Positions 1 to 11,388 of a DNA stretch of 64,000 nucleotides are shown in pieces. The position numbers and the translations under genes are program-made. Every line of letters begins with the position of its first letter. Within the stretch, counting starts at the first letter, position 1. This DNA comes from Smittia aterrima (taxonomy: Eukaryota; Arthropoda; Insecta; Diptera; Chironomidae), in the NCBI GenBank assembly GCA_033063855.1, contig CP093829.1, positions 19,561,537 to 19,625,536 on the forward strand, read 5' to 3'. Under the pieces are notes generated by a model. That model saw only the letters and a list, made by a program, of their open reading frames with translations. It made no database searches and was not told the DNA's origin.

Positions 1-348
1 CAGGATGTTAATTAAATTATGTCGGTGACGATAAACTTTGGTATTCAATACAAAATTTTGTTATGATAAATAAAGTTTATGCAAACATGAACGATTGAAA
101 TAGAATTTTTGTTTTTAAGCTTCTCAAAGTAGTTTAGAAATTTGCAAAGTTTGTCTAACGAAGCAGAGGAGGAAGCCTTACTTAGTATCAATCTAAATTT
201 AATTAACTATCACAAGTAAGAGCAATCCTAAATGATTTTACTTTGCATGCTTGTAATTATCATCTGCACAAAGAGAAATTTTCTGAAAGTATCAATCAAA
301 TTTTAATTACATCTCAGGTTCGCGATTTAATTGGGAAACTCCATCGAA

Positions 349-608
349 ATGACTTTCGCTTCTTTCAGAAACATTTTCGATCCCTGGAAGTCGATCAAAG
401 GGAATCTGATAATGTTGTTGGATGAAGAGCCTCGAGTAGGATTGATTTTGTCATCTCAACTCAAAGACAACTTCAATTTCAAGCCAAAAACCCTCCGAGT
501 AAGATTTCATTGAAAAACTTTTCGAATCAATCGATTTTGCGCTTCGCTCCCTTCAATCTTCAGGCAATTCCTGTCAGGATTGACGAACGTCGCCCACACA
601 AAGTCTGA
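349..608 (+). CDS. Unrecognised small protein, or 3'-terminal exons of a larger gene entering from the left
   Basis: Two exons fit well: 349-498 (50 codons from the ATG at 349) and 564-608 (14 codons plus TGA). They are joined by a 65 bp intron with donor CGA|GTAAGA and acceptor TTCAG|GCA. The splice keeps the frame and an AATAAA follows at 640. Read alone, the product is 64 residues with no signal peptide or membrane segment. It has a hydrophobic/acidic centre (LIMLLDEEPRVGLIL) and a basic tail ending RRPHKV. A strong acceptor-like site (cgcttctttcag, ending at 368) lies inside the first exon. The exon may therefore really start at 369 and belong to a longer protein whose upstream exons are outside the window. 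A second acceptor-like site ends at 317, but its frame meets TAA at 328-330, so that segment would be 5' UTR. I do not recognise the family. Gene reality is moderately supported; its extent is uncertain. Confidence 0.45.
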
Positions 609-639
609 CTCTGCCTTCGAAACTCGTGCGAGTTAACGG

Positions 640-645
640 AATAAA
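640..645 (+). terminator. Poly(A) signal of the 349-608 gene
   Basis: AATAAA lies 32 bp after the proposed TGA at 606-608. Its position supports this being the end of a transcription unit. A further AATAAA followed by an A-run is at 889-894. Confidence 0.4.
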
Positions 646-812
646 CTTGTTTATCATTTCGAAGATTGAGAATTTCGTCCTGAAAATCGAATTGAAAGAA
701 ATATGTTTAGCGGCTTTTGCTGACATGCGAGATGATTCTTCTTCTTCTTCTGAACTTTTCTCTCCTCTTTTTTATATCGAAACCTTTATGTTCGTCTTTC
801 AGCTTAAATTGA

Positions 813-818
813 TTTATT
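813..818 (-). terminator. Poly(A) signal of the ELOVL gene
   Basis: TTTATT on the plus strand reads AATAAA on the minus strand, about 160 bp past the ELOVL stop at 983-981. It sits in the 372 bp between the two convergent genes. Confidence 0.4.
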
Positions 819-980
819 CCACACTCGCTCTCTCCTTTGCTCATTGAATTTGACGTCGGAAAACAAGATTTTTCTTCTCATGAAAACGAATAAAAAAAAA
901 CTTTTCACTACGAGCTGGTGAAACTTTTCACTTTGGATTTGCGAAACTTAACGTTGATTCTGCTTATTTCAATTTGGTAT

Positions 981-2143
981 TCAATAAGAATTCATGAGGT
1001 CTCTATGTGTTCGCTTGCCACCTCCGCGGCAGAAGGTCGACAGGATGAGATAGAGCAATGCAAATGCCGTCATGTAGTAAACGAAAGCCACTGGAAAGTT
1101 GCATTCGTTAGTCACCACCTGCAAGTTTGTCGTGCTAGCATGAACATGAATAATTAAATTTAAAGTTTAAATTAAAGACTCACCAACTGCAGGGTATGTA
1201 TGAGGACAGCGAGAATTTCTGTTGCCTGAAAAAAAATAATTTTATAAATTTAAAGCTTCTCTCGATTGTTCAGCACTTACGCTCAAAATCGAATGGAATT
1301 TCCTAAACCAAGGAAACTTTTTCTTTAGTTTTCCACTCGCTCCAATGAGTGTTAGATAGCCGTAGATTATGATGTGAGTGAATGAGTTGACGAAGGCGAA
1401 AAACGTTGAGTGGCCTCCGGGAACAAACTTGACAGCAATCCAGATCATTCTGTAATAGAAAACACTTCGTTCAGCGTCTCACATTATCTCACAGTCATTG
1501 ACAAATTACATTGGCATGAGGAAGTGATGCACAACATGGTACCCAGTGACAAGCTCGTAGCGTTTACCGCAAACCAGAATAAGTGTCTCGAATAAGTCGA
1601 CAAGCTTGAACATTAAAAACCACCAAGACACTTTTGCGATCTGAAAGAAGTTTTCTCAGATATTAAAGTTAAAGGTAAAAGTAAGTGCTTACTGTTAATG
1701 GAAGTCCTTCATTTGATCGGTCGACTGGTTCGCATCTTCAAAGGAAAAAAAGCTTTAAATGTCTTTTCCAATATTTCGAGTTAAAAGTTACCTCCAGTTG
1801 TATGACGCTAGCCACGCCAGAGTTGATGATAAATAGAAGAAAATAATATTTGCCGTCAAATGCCATAAATTGTAAAACCACAAAATCGCTTTGATGTTAA
1901 AAGCTTTGCGACGTTCCATAAAGCTTGGCACTAAAATCTTTACCCAAACCAATTTAATAATGTTCTGAATTATTTTCGATAAAACTTTTCTCTCACTTGA
2001 ACGACAATGACGTAGACGACTGATATTGATATTACCGGCAGCAATGAATCCATCAGGAACCATTTCGTTGTTCGAGGGTCTTCATTCGTTTTGAGGAACT
2101 CTTTGAACTCGGATATTAAATTCTCAATGTAATCTTCCATCAT
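981..2143 (-). CDS. ELOVL-family very-long-chain fatty acid elongase (3-ketoacyl-CoA synthase), divergent
   Basis: Seven exons, read 2143-1997, 1937-1792, 1735-1693, 1640-1510, 1449-1281, 1225-1184 and 1118-981, total 816 nt and encode 271 aa, the usual ELOVL length. The six introns are 52-65 bp with GT-AG ends and all keep frame. ELOVLs are multi-pass ER proteins that condense malonyl-CoA with acyl-CoA. Family marks in order: DPRT near residue 24; PSFMERRKAF (canonical GPKFMENRKPF) at the end of the first membrane segment; CEPVDRSN near residue 100; the catalytic histidine box H147-V-V-H-H151 in exon 4; VKFVPGGHSTFF and NSFTHIIIYGY in exon 5. The start is the first of two adjacent ATGs (2143 and 2140). 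Oddities: the usual KxxExxDT reads KLVDLFET, and the usual TxxQxxQ segment reads SILSATEI, without either Gln. The protein ends THRDLMNSY with no KKxx retrieval signal. It is probably a lineage-specific insect elongase; substrate cannot be predicted. Family assignment is secure. Confidence 0.93.
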
Positions 2144-5100
2144 CTTTTCTCTATCGATTTTACGACCAAACTATTTCAGTCATGATTGCAAATAACTCAA
2201 TTCCATTGCATTTGTCGCTCAAACTTATTGTGCTGACACTTTAAAAGTTTCAATTGAGCACGCTCATTTAACTACACAGTGTTCAATGTTGGTTAACAGC
2301 TGTTGAGAATCAAGTGGTCGCGGTAATTACTTTCAGTCAGCAAAACAATGGAAAAGCATTTGATGCAGATTAAGCTTTGCTAATTTAATTGTCAGTAAAT
2401 GATTCTCTTTCTTTTGGAAAAGAATTTTACGGATGAAAATCCCCAAAAACAATTTTTCTTTCTTAGAGTCACATCGAAGAAAACTTTTAATCCAAATGAA
2501 GCGATAAACGTAGGAGAGAGAAGAAGAAAAATCAGATATTGATACTTGAACCACAAACTCGTGTGAGAACTTCTTCTTAGACGTTGGGAAATTTTAATTT
2601 TCCCTTAACAACCTTTTCTCTGTCTCGGGCGGGCTGACAAGGACAAAGAAGGTTTGATTTAATATTGCGTCGATTCTCGTCATGTTGATCTCATCCGCTT
2701 TTCGAAATTGAAAGGAGAGAACTGAAAATGAAATCGTCTGTCACTTTCAGTTACATCTAATTGAAATAAAGTAGAAGATTGATGACCTAGATCATTTTGA
2801 ATGAACTTTTGTCCTCAAATTGAATCGTAAATTTACAGAGAAATCAAAAAGATTTTCCTCCTCGATCGCCTTCGCTTTCACTTGATTCAATTCAAATTGA
2901 GAGCGACAAGAAATCTCACAGCGAGCAGACAACTACTTGAAGTCGTAAAAGTGAAAATGCGACTCGAAGGGAAATGAAAGGAAATGATGCTCAAGACAGG
3001 AAAGTCATAAACTTTTTTTTTCCATCTTTCGAAGAAAGTGTAAAAGTGTCTGAAACGTGAAGCTCCGTTCCTTCGGATCAACTTATTCATAAGTACTTAC
3101 TTATCTGCCAATATTGATGAATTGTCATCTAGGATGGGAAAAAAATCGAGAGCGTAGTTCAAAGCAACTCGTTTGTTCAAGTTTTATCCTCCATTTAATC
3201 AAAATGTGTTGTTAAACGAACCTCTCAGGTTTACGATCTTTTCAAAAGCTTTGCATGAATGTTTTCGATTATGCTCTTCAAAAATTTCTTGATTTAAATT
3301 CAAGAGTTAAGCAATCAGAAAATTAATTTGATTAAAGATAATTTAGTAAATTGCATTGACTTTGAATACATTTTCAGAAAGTTCAACTTGATGAAGAAAA
3401 ATGTAATTAGAGAAAGTGCTGCTGCTGCTTCGTTCTGTAATCTTTTCAATGAATTTCGCTGACTTTGCAGAAGCTTATCTCATTCTAAAAGATTCTGAAA
3501 GACTTCATGTGCTGACGAGATTACATAAAATCATTGAGCAGTGTGACGTTTCAAATCATTTGTGTTTGGATTTTCTCGGTTTCTTTCAACCGGAATGGAA
3601 TGAAAATAAATTCCCTGAATAGTATCTTTGTCTGGCGAGGAAGAGAGTCAGACAATTATGAATGAAAATAGCTGAGAAACGACGAGGATTTATTTTGTGC
3701 ATGTAAAAGACGTGGACGTGAGCATTGACAGAAGCTTCTCGTTCATTGTTCCGACAAATCCCACCGTCGAGAGCTTTGACAACAGCTCACATTGCTCTCT
3801 TCTGCATCTTGAAATCAGAAGTGAGCGAGGAAGCAGGAAATTCTTATTGTGAGCACATATTGAAGCTCCTCAACTCAGATGATGATGAATGTAAACTTTA
3901 ACCTCGCTCGGTGTAACCATGCATGAATATTTAATCATAAAAGCTCTTTGAACACACGCGATTGTGCTTTCCTTTCGCTTATGAATTAAAGATTGAAACA
4001 GTTGTGTCTCTGTGTCTCTCATAAATCTTAATTGAACTCAAACGGATCTGAGATTCTTTTTCTTGTTCACTTGAATGAGTTTTGTTGAAGTTCTCGTTGA
4101 GATTGAAAGTTTATTTCTTCAGAATAGGAATGAGGAAAAAAATCCAAAGAAAATTGATCTTCATGTCTCATGAATAAAGTCGCGCAACAGTGATTTTTAA
4201 GAATACGCAAAGAAGCAATTACGCAACGGGTGGAAGAGACTCGAAAGCAGAGAAGTTTATTTATTGCTACTCGCTGAGTTTCAAAATTAGGGTTCGCTCG
4301 GAGCCGCTCGCTTATACGACGGATCCACCTTCTAACGAGTCTGATAACATGAAAAATATCTTCTCAAATATTTTCCAGGTCAGCAATTATTATTTTTTGT
4401 TCCCCAACAAAGATTTAATTAAGTTTTGTGAAAAGGAAGCTTTGGCAAAGTGCTTTACTTCTAACAAAAGATTCCATCTCATCTCCCACCATCATCAAGT
4501 TGTCTTCCAACCCAAAATCTTTGTGATGGGAAAAGTTATTGCTGTAGCCGATAAATTTTTAATTATGTCGGCTCAAGAAGCTTGAACATCGAAGTTTCGT
4601 TTTTGTGTAAGTATTAAAAGCTTTGAGTCGAATATTTATTTAAAATTAGAAGAGGCGAGAGTTATGCGAATGATTTGTTCTCTGAAAATATTTTTGATGA
4701 ACGTGAAACTTTGGTGAAAGGTTTTAATCAAAAACACTTTTTTCTTTAAGAAAAATCGTTTGCAACTTTAACCAGATTTTTATTTTTCGAATCAACCTTT
4801 TTGGAATCATCTTATGACCTTATACGATCGAAAGCTCTTTTTTATCTGAATCGCAATAAAACCTTTAGATCTGCAACAAAGATGTTTTATTCTTCGAAGT
4901 CTCCTGAATCAGATTCTGGTCGAAGCGATCAACTTTTTAAATTTTAATTTCCCAATCGACTTTGCAAGGGAAATAAAAAGCAGATTCGACTTAAAAACAT
5001 TTCAGAGAAATCCTTTTTGATGCTCTGCGTCAGCCGTTGCTCGTCCTGCTCGTCCAAATGATTAATTCATTTGACTTGGGTCGACAGACAAATGAATGTC

Positions 5101-8100
5101 ATTTATAATAGCGACGAGATCTGAAAACATGAATTTAAAGATTTCTTTGAAATATTTATTTAATCACAAGCCAGGATCTGAATAAAAATGAAATCCTTTT
5201 AGCTTTTAAAAGCTTCGTGAACTTTCAGGATTTGCTTCAGCCTCTGCTTCGGATAAACTAGAAAACTTTTCCAACTCGTCGCAGCAAATGAAAGTTTATT
5301 TTCCGCAATAACACTTTTTCCATCATTAAATATTTTTCTTCTTACAACTCTTGCAAAAACTTTTCCCTCTCAGAGGTTTTCTTTTGTTGATAATTTGGTG
5401 AAATATTGCACGCTGAGTGGGGAATCTGATTCAAGAGCTCGTTACGCTAGTTTAATGTGATGTCTTCACGCTTCTTATGACGTTTGTTGGCAACGATTTT
5501 AGATGTCGTAGCGACTTGAGATCTTGTTAATGACAAGATTCCTATAAAACTTTTAATTCAATTTAAACGTCAACAGCGAGGCTTCCTACCGCATGCAGTT
5601 TTACGAACGAGAAAGTTTATGTTGTTCAAATTACTAAAACAGAAAGAAGAACAAGAAGAGTTCGAAACATCAAACCAGCGAATCTGGTTTAATTTTCATC
5701 TGAAATTACGAGAAGTTTATAATTTTAAAATGAGAAATTAAAAACTTTCCTGACTCAGTGAAGATTCAATGTCAGAATCAATCAGCTCAGTTAAGCAAGT
5801 TGAATTTTATTAAAAACCTTAATGAACTGCAGATCCTGAAGTTATCATGGAAATGAATTTCCTCAGTAAGTCATGTCACCATTACAAATATTGCTTTGGG
5901 ATGATGGCAAAGCTTGAGTCGAGATTCGAAAGGAAATGATGACGAGAAGCAGCAGCTCGACGGGAGCAAAATAATTATTTATAAGTGAAATATCTTTTAC
6001 ATTTAAGTTTTACAACTTCCATGATCCCGTATAGTTTGCAAGGAATGAAAAGGAAGCAACGGCAGCTTGCAATGCTTGCTGTACTTGCTTTCAATTCTCT
6101 CGTTCCAGATTGTATTACATGATAAAAAGGCAAGCGAAGCGAAAAAGCAAAATTGTTTAGTGCCGTTTAACTCCCATGCAGTCAAACGCTGATTTTATGC
6201 TGCCGTAGTCTGTTACAATCTTCGTCAGCTCTTGTGTCATCACAGTTGGCTTGCTTTGCTTTTGAAAATTTGAAGAGAAACGCCGAATAATTTTACAACT
6301 TTATTGTAAATGTTTTATGACGCAGAGAAATCGTGATACTCAAGTTAGTTGGAAGTCGACAATCTGTCTTTATTCGGAAGAAGCCTCGCATGACTTCAGC
6401 TCAAGTTCCTTCCTTGTGAACAATTTCATGAACAAATGGTTTAGCTTGAATATGGGAAAAGAAACTTCATTTCGTTGACAAACTACAAGCCGTCGTTGTG
6501 GAAATGAAATATTGAAAGCGCGTCTGTCAATATTTCGATCAATCCTCTCGCGTGTTATCGTGTATCAGTAGAAAATTTAAATGAACGAACACAAACATTC
6601 GTGGATCACTATGACGATGTTTCGATGTAGCAGAAGCTCTCACGGATGATTGACAAATTGATTTTTCTTTCGCTGAATGCATTCGATCGGGATTACAAAG
6701 AAAAACTCGTTTTAAAGTATAAAATGAATGATGATTGCTTCTACGAGTTATTGGTTTGAAAGCGATTGAAAGAAAAAGTCTGGAAAGTTCTGTTTAAAGA
6801 GGAACATCCGTTAACTTACAAAGCCGAGGATTTCCTTATTTCATTTCTTAAATTGCTCTTCTCAGCCATCGAACATGATTTAAGCCATCACACATAAAAG
6901 AAACTTCTGTTCAGACAAACTTAAACTGAAATGATTACACTTTCTGCTGACTCACTGCTTTTATTACATCGTTTACATCAACTTCCCTCGTCAAGACTTT
7001 TTTCTCGCTCTCCCTTGGTTGCCGTTGAGCTCTAGCTTATTGAAATGTTCTCGACTGCTTCAATCTCCTGACGACTTACATAACTATCGCATTGAGCAGC
7101 TGCCGATTTCTCGGATAAGGGGAGGGAAGAACATGCCAGAGCCAAGGCTTTCGTTAGTTTATCGGCGAATGGAGGAAAAAAAATCCCGAATCATTTTTCA
7201 TTTACGGATCATCTAAAAAGCACACAGCTCTGACTGAAGGGTTGATGAAACATTCCCTCTCTCACTCTTTTTTTTGTATGCGCCAAACAGTTGATTCGTT
7301 TTTAATTTTGTTTGCGTAAATCGAGACCATGAAGTTTTTACTTCATCGGAATGTTGTTCCACTCGCTTTAAATCATTTTTCATGTTTTCTATTGGATTTC
7401 CATCCAGTTTGCTTTCGCCTGGGATGATCCGGAACATCAGAAATTGAGGCACGAGAGGATTTTCATTTGATCTCTCCGGAAAGTTTTTGACCTGAGAACC
7501 TTTTTGCTGGTAAGCCTAGGCTTGCAAAACTTTTCCCTCCATCATCTATTTCGCATAAATTGTAAACATCAGAATGTTGACGAGCATAAATCAAATTTTA
7601 AATAGCAGTAGAGTTTAGCATTTTTGCATGAGAGAGCTTTGCATGGCGAATTTGCCAACGCAGAGTTATTGTCTTGTCATTTCAGATGACTCGACTGCTG
7701 CTTCGGTCTTCATTCATTTGCTTCCATTGTCACATTACGAGAAAGTTTCTGCATTTCATAAATAATAAACTTCTTGTCTCTTTCTCTTAATCAGTCCTCA
7801 GCATAAAAATAAATTTGAAATATTGAGATGGAAACTTTCTGCATGAAAAATCGTTTTGAAATTGAAATGAAAGCTCTTTTCGAATTTTACGTTTATTGTG
7901 AATCTTAAGAACAATTTCGAAAGTTCATAACTTTACAATTTCTTGTCTGTTCAGAGCTTGGCAATAACTTTTCAAGTTTTTTTGTTGATACGAAAGTGAG
8001 AACAGAGAAATAGTTTTATCGTTCTCATTTCAGAGCTGCAAATAATGAAAGAAAATTCCTTTTTTTCCTTCTTCGTTCATTTCTTGTGATTGCAAGAAAA

Positions 8101-11100
8101 GTTTTGTCCATTGTTTCACAGTTTTTATGTGCAAGGCTTGACGCTTTTTCATTTGACATAGTTTCGTACAATTCCAAGCGATTGAAATATTAAAGTTTTG
8201 TTCTGTTGTCGTCGAAACCTTTTTAATTTCCAACCAGTTTTGGTCGCATAAAAATTTAATTAGACTTTCATTTGTAAAGCTTCTTCTTCTGTCAGAACTT
8301 TACTTTGAGCTCCGAGGAAGCAACGAGACCGAATAATATTTCGGAAACGTTTTTGGGCTTTCATCTGATGGTTGAGTAGGTTTTGTGGAATATTTCCACT
8401 GCGAGGGTTTCGTCACAAAATTGGTTAAGCTCAAAAGCTTTCGAGGAAACTACAAAACTAATGAAGCTTCCCTCGTTTCGCTTAGTTCAATGAATCTCTT
8501 AAACCTCAGAGTTTGTAATTCAATCGAGAGCTGAAAATTAAAACTTCTTAGCGGTTTTCATCGGCGCTTTTATCAAGTTTCTCGTCGGTTTTGAGGGAAT
8601 TAATATCGAATTGCTTAAGAACTTGATAAAACGTTTTCAGTTTCAACTGAAATACAAATTCTTCTCATTGCACTTCAAAAGTTTACTTGCCCCCTTTCAA
8701 TCTCTCTCAAAATATAAAGTTTAATTTTGTGTTAAAATCTTGAACAATTTGTAATTTAATGACGGGAAGAAAGTAAGAAATTCTCCTCAAAATTACACAT
8801 TGAAAAGCTTGTAGCATCTTCAGTACATCTTTGTGCCATTTACTTTTATTATTTCACATCGAGAGAAACTTTCAAGCATCTCTTACACCGATGTTTTGAG
8901 CTTTCAACAGAAACCACTGTTATTTGTTGAGTATGTGCTTTCAAGGAGGAAACGATGACATGAACTTACTTAATGGACTTCACAAGAAGTTTGTTGAGTC
9001 CTCGATGAAACTTTAAAAGCAATTTCTGCGTTAGAAATTTAATTTCTCTAAACTCTTCCTTTAAAAATAAACAATTTATTTCAAGTTTTGTAGCTTTCGC
9101 TGCAAATCATTACAGTTGCAGGCTGATGACATTTCAAATTGGAATTCAGCAAATATTGATTTAGGTCAGAGACGACATCAATTTTGCAGAATTCTCTTTA
9201 AGTACATCGACAAATAGAACTTCCCAGACAGTCGAGCGATGCTCTGCGTCCCCGAGATCATGTCAACACATTGAAGTCGAAAGCAAATAAATCGAGAAAG
9301 AGGAGAAAAGGAATGAAAAAGAGCGGACACCACAAATTGATAAATTATTTCCATTTACATTTCACACTTGACACAGAAAGGGCCGGGCAGAGCGATGACA
9401 CGTGATGGCCCGGGGAGCGAGACGACTGTCAGCCTCCGGAACTATTCTGCTAATACACGCACAATCTTGGACAGTTTAGGGATAAAAGATTTCCTCATTT
9501 CCGGCTGCGAAATCTCACCCGGGCCTTCCATTCCAGCGAGCAAGCGACAAAAACTTTTCTCCTTCTTATCCGGCCGTCGCTTCGAGGCTGCTGTTCGCTC
9601 AAAGCACAGAAAGTGAAACATTACTTAATAAAATTATAGAATTTCTTGATATTTCTTGGATAATAAAAGCAAGAAATATGACAATTTCTTTTTTGAATTC
9701 ATAAAACCCGACGATGTTCTTCTCGTTCTTCTTTTCTCTTGAATGTAATTTAGCCAATAATAAAGCCACGGAATATTTTTTATGGAGAGGAGCGCTCGTT
9801 TTCCCTGCCTTTTATCTCCGGACATATCGTCGTGACGAAAAGTGCTTGCTATCGCTACTTCTGTTGTTTGTCGGGGCGATCCAATTCATTGAGGATTATG
9901 TAAGTAGGTGAACGAAGACGACAAAGGAGAAGGACGAATGATTTCTTATCGCAATAATTACAGAAGAGGAAATCGATTTAATCATGTCTAGGCTGATTTT
10001 CGAAAGCGATAGATTACAAGAAAATAATAAAGGAATGATTGAGGATTTATCTTCGATAAGGAGACGGGAAAGTCAGAGCTGATGTGTCGTTTTCTTGTAA
10101 ACATCAAGGTCAATCGAGACAAGGACGAATCCTTTGACTTCGAGTCGTCAATTTCAATTCTTTCGAAGACGAGATTGTGTCGTATGCAGACAAACAAAGA
10201 CGAACGAATCGCCGAAAGGAATTTTTCATTTTTATTAAGATTGAGAGTCGTTTGAATGGGATTTATTACAAAGTTGTGTTCTTTCGAAGCTTTCTACTCA
10301 ATTTAAAATGAAATATTTAAGAGTCTCGTTACTTAACCGAACAAGCTCTCCCAGCAAAGACAAATGACAACTGATTTCACATCATTTGCAGTCATTTCCA
10401 CAAAGATGACTCGTCATGAAATTTATCACGTTTTCGTGTCCCGCTCCTTTGGTTCGCATTCGGTTTCATTAAAACCTAGTCGAACGGCCAGAACGTTGCG
10501 GTCCAAAATATTTGAAAGGCCAAAAAGTCACATTTTTAGGGAATGTCATTTGTCATTTCGCAAAAAGCTTTTTCTAACCGCAAACGAATAAATTTAGTCG
10601 CTTTGTGTTAATAAGAGGGCTTGACGTCTAACATAGTTTCAAACTCGTTAAACGTCGTGCACATCAATTAATTGCAAAACATGTTACCGTCAGTTTATTA
10701 CTCACTTTAAAAGAGCTATAAAGAGACGCATCATAAAACGCGGGGTTGTCGTACACAAGGTAGCGAGCACGATCCAACAAGTCAGATTTATTGCTGTCGT
10801 GGATGATATTCTCTCTTTCTCCGTCTCAGTCTCAAACAAAAGCTTATCATCTCGTCTTCCAAAAACTCATTAAGATTTCTATTTACCTGACAGTGCATGC
10901 TCAAGTGGCGATTAAACGTAAACAAGCGGTGCAGACTATAAATGAAATCGACTTTGATCAACGTAAAGTCTTTTGAAGTACTGTCAACTGATTAAAAAGT
11001 TGGGTAGCTTCGCGTCATCGATCGGCCAACTTTTTCTTATCTAGTTCGTTCTGGAGAATTTCTGTTTGCACAACAGTTGTGTTGTGAATCTTTTTTTAAC

Positions 11101-11388
11101 GACAACGACGAAAAGTTTTTCATTTACAGTTCTCGCTTTCAGTTCGCGTTCCTCAGTCAAAGAGAATTGAATTATTTTTTTGAAGCGAAAGTAAAGTTGT
11201 TGATCAAACGAGCTCCAGTTTTTGTTTTGAATGCAAAAATCTCGCTGCCGATCTGAAGTTTAAATTGAGTTCTTGTGTAAACACTGGAATGAGATAATAA
11301 TGTAACGAGAGGTTTTCTAGTGAAGATTGTGAAACCGTGAAATAACATTAGTCAGCAGCGCAAACGTTTTTAAGAGTTAAATTGAATT
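2144..11388. other. Intergenic region without a recognisable gene (9.2 kb)
   Basis: This stretch lies upstream of both the minus-strand ELOVL and the plus-strand pseudo-sulfatase, so regulatory DNA for both is expected here. Open frames are short, low-complexity or purine-rich, and none joins to a neighbour through a believable splice site. The only distinct block is a GC-rich island at 9381-9610, listed separately. Inr-like TTCAGTTCG (11138) and CTCAGTCA (11150) lie about 240 bp before the sulfatase-like start codon, without a TATA box at the right distance. Confidence 0.5.
9381..9610. promoter_or_regulatory. GC-rich island with E-box and CCCGGG palindromes; possible regulatory element
   Basis: The first 40 bases (9381-9420) are 29/40 G+C, against an obviously AT-rich background. 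They contain the E-box CACGTG at 9399-9404 and GGCCCGGG at 9407-9414, whose exact reverse complement CCCGGGCC is at 9518-9525. More CCGG tetramers follow (CCTCCGGA, TTTCCGGC, ATCCGGCC). An 82-codon frame spans 9368-9616, but it has no recognisable domain and is Ser/Arg/Lys-rich. I infer an enhancer or insulator-like element, or an unmodelled exon; neither is proven. Confidence 0.3.

Noticed and set aside
4190..4585. 131-codon plus-strand frame
   Set aside because: It begins at a non-ATG codon, has no domain, and no splice partner or poly(A) context was found. Length is within chance for this much AT-rich DNA.
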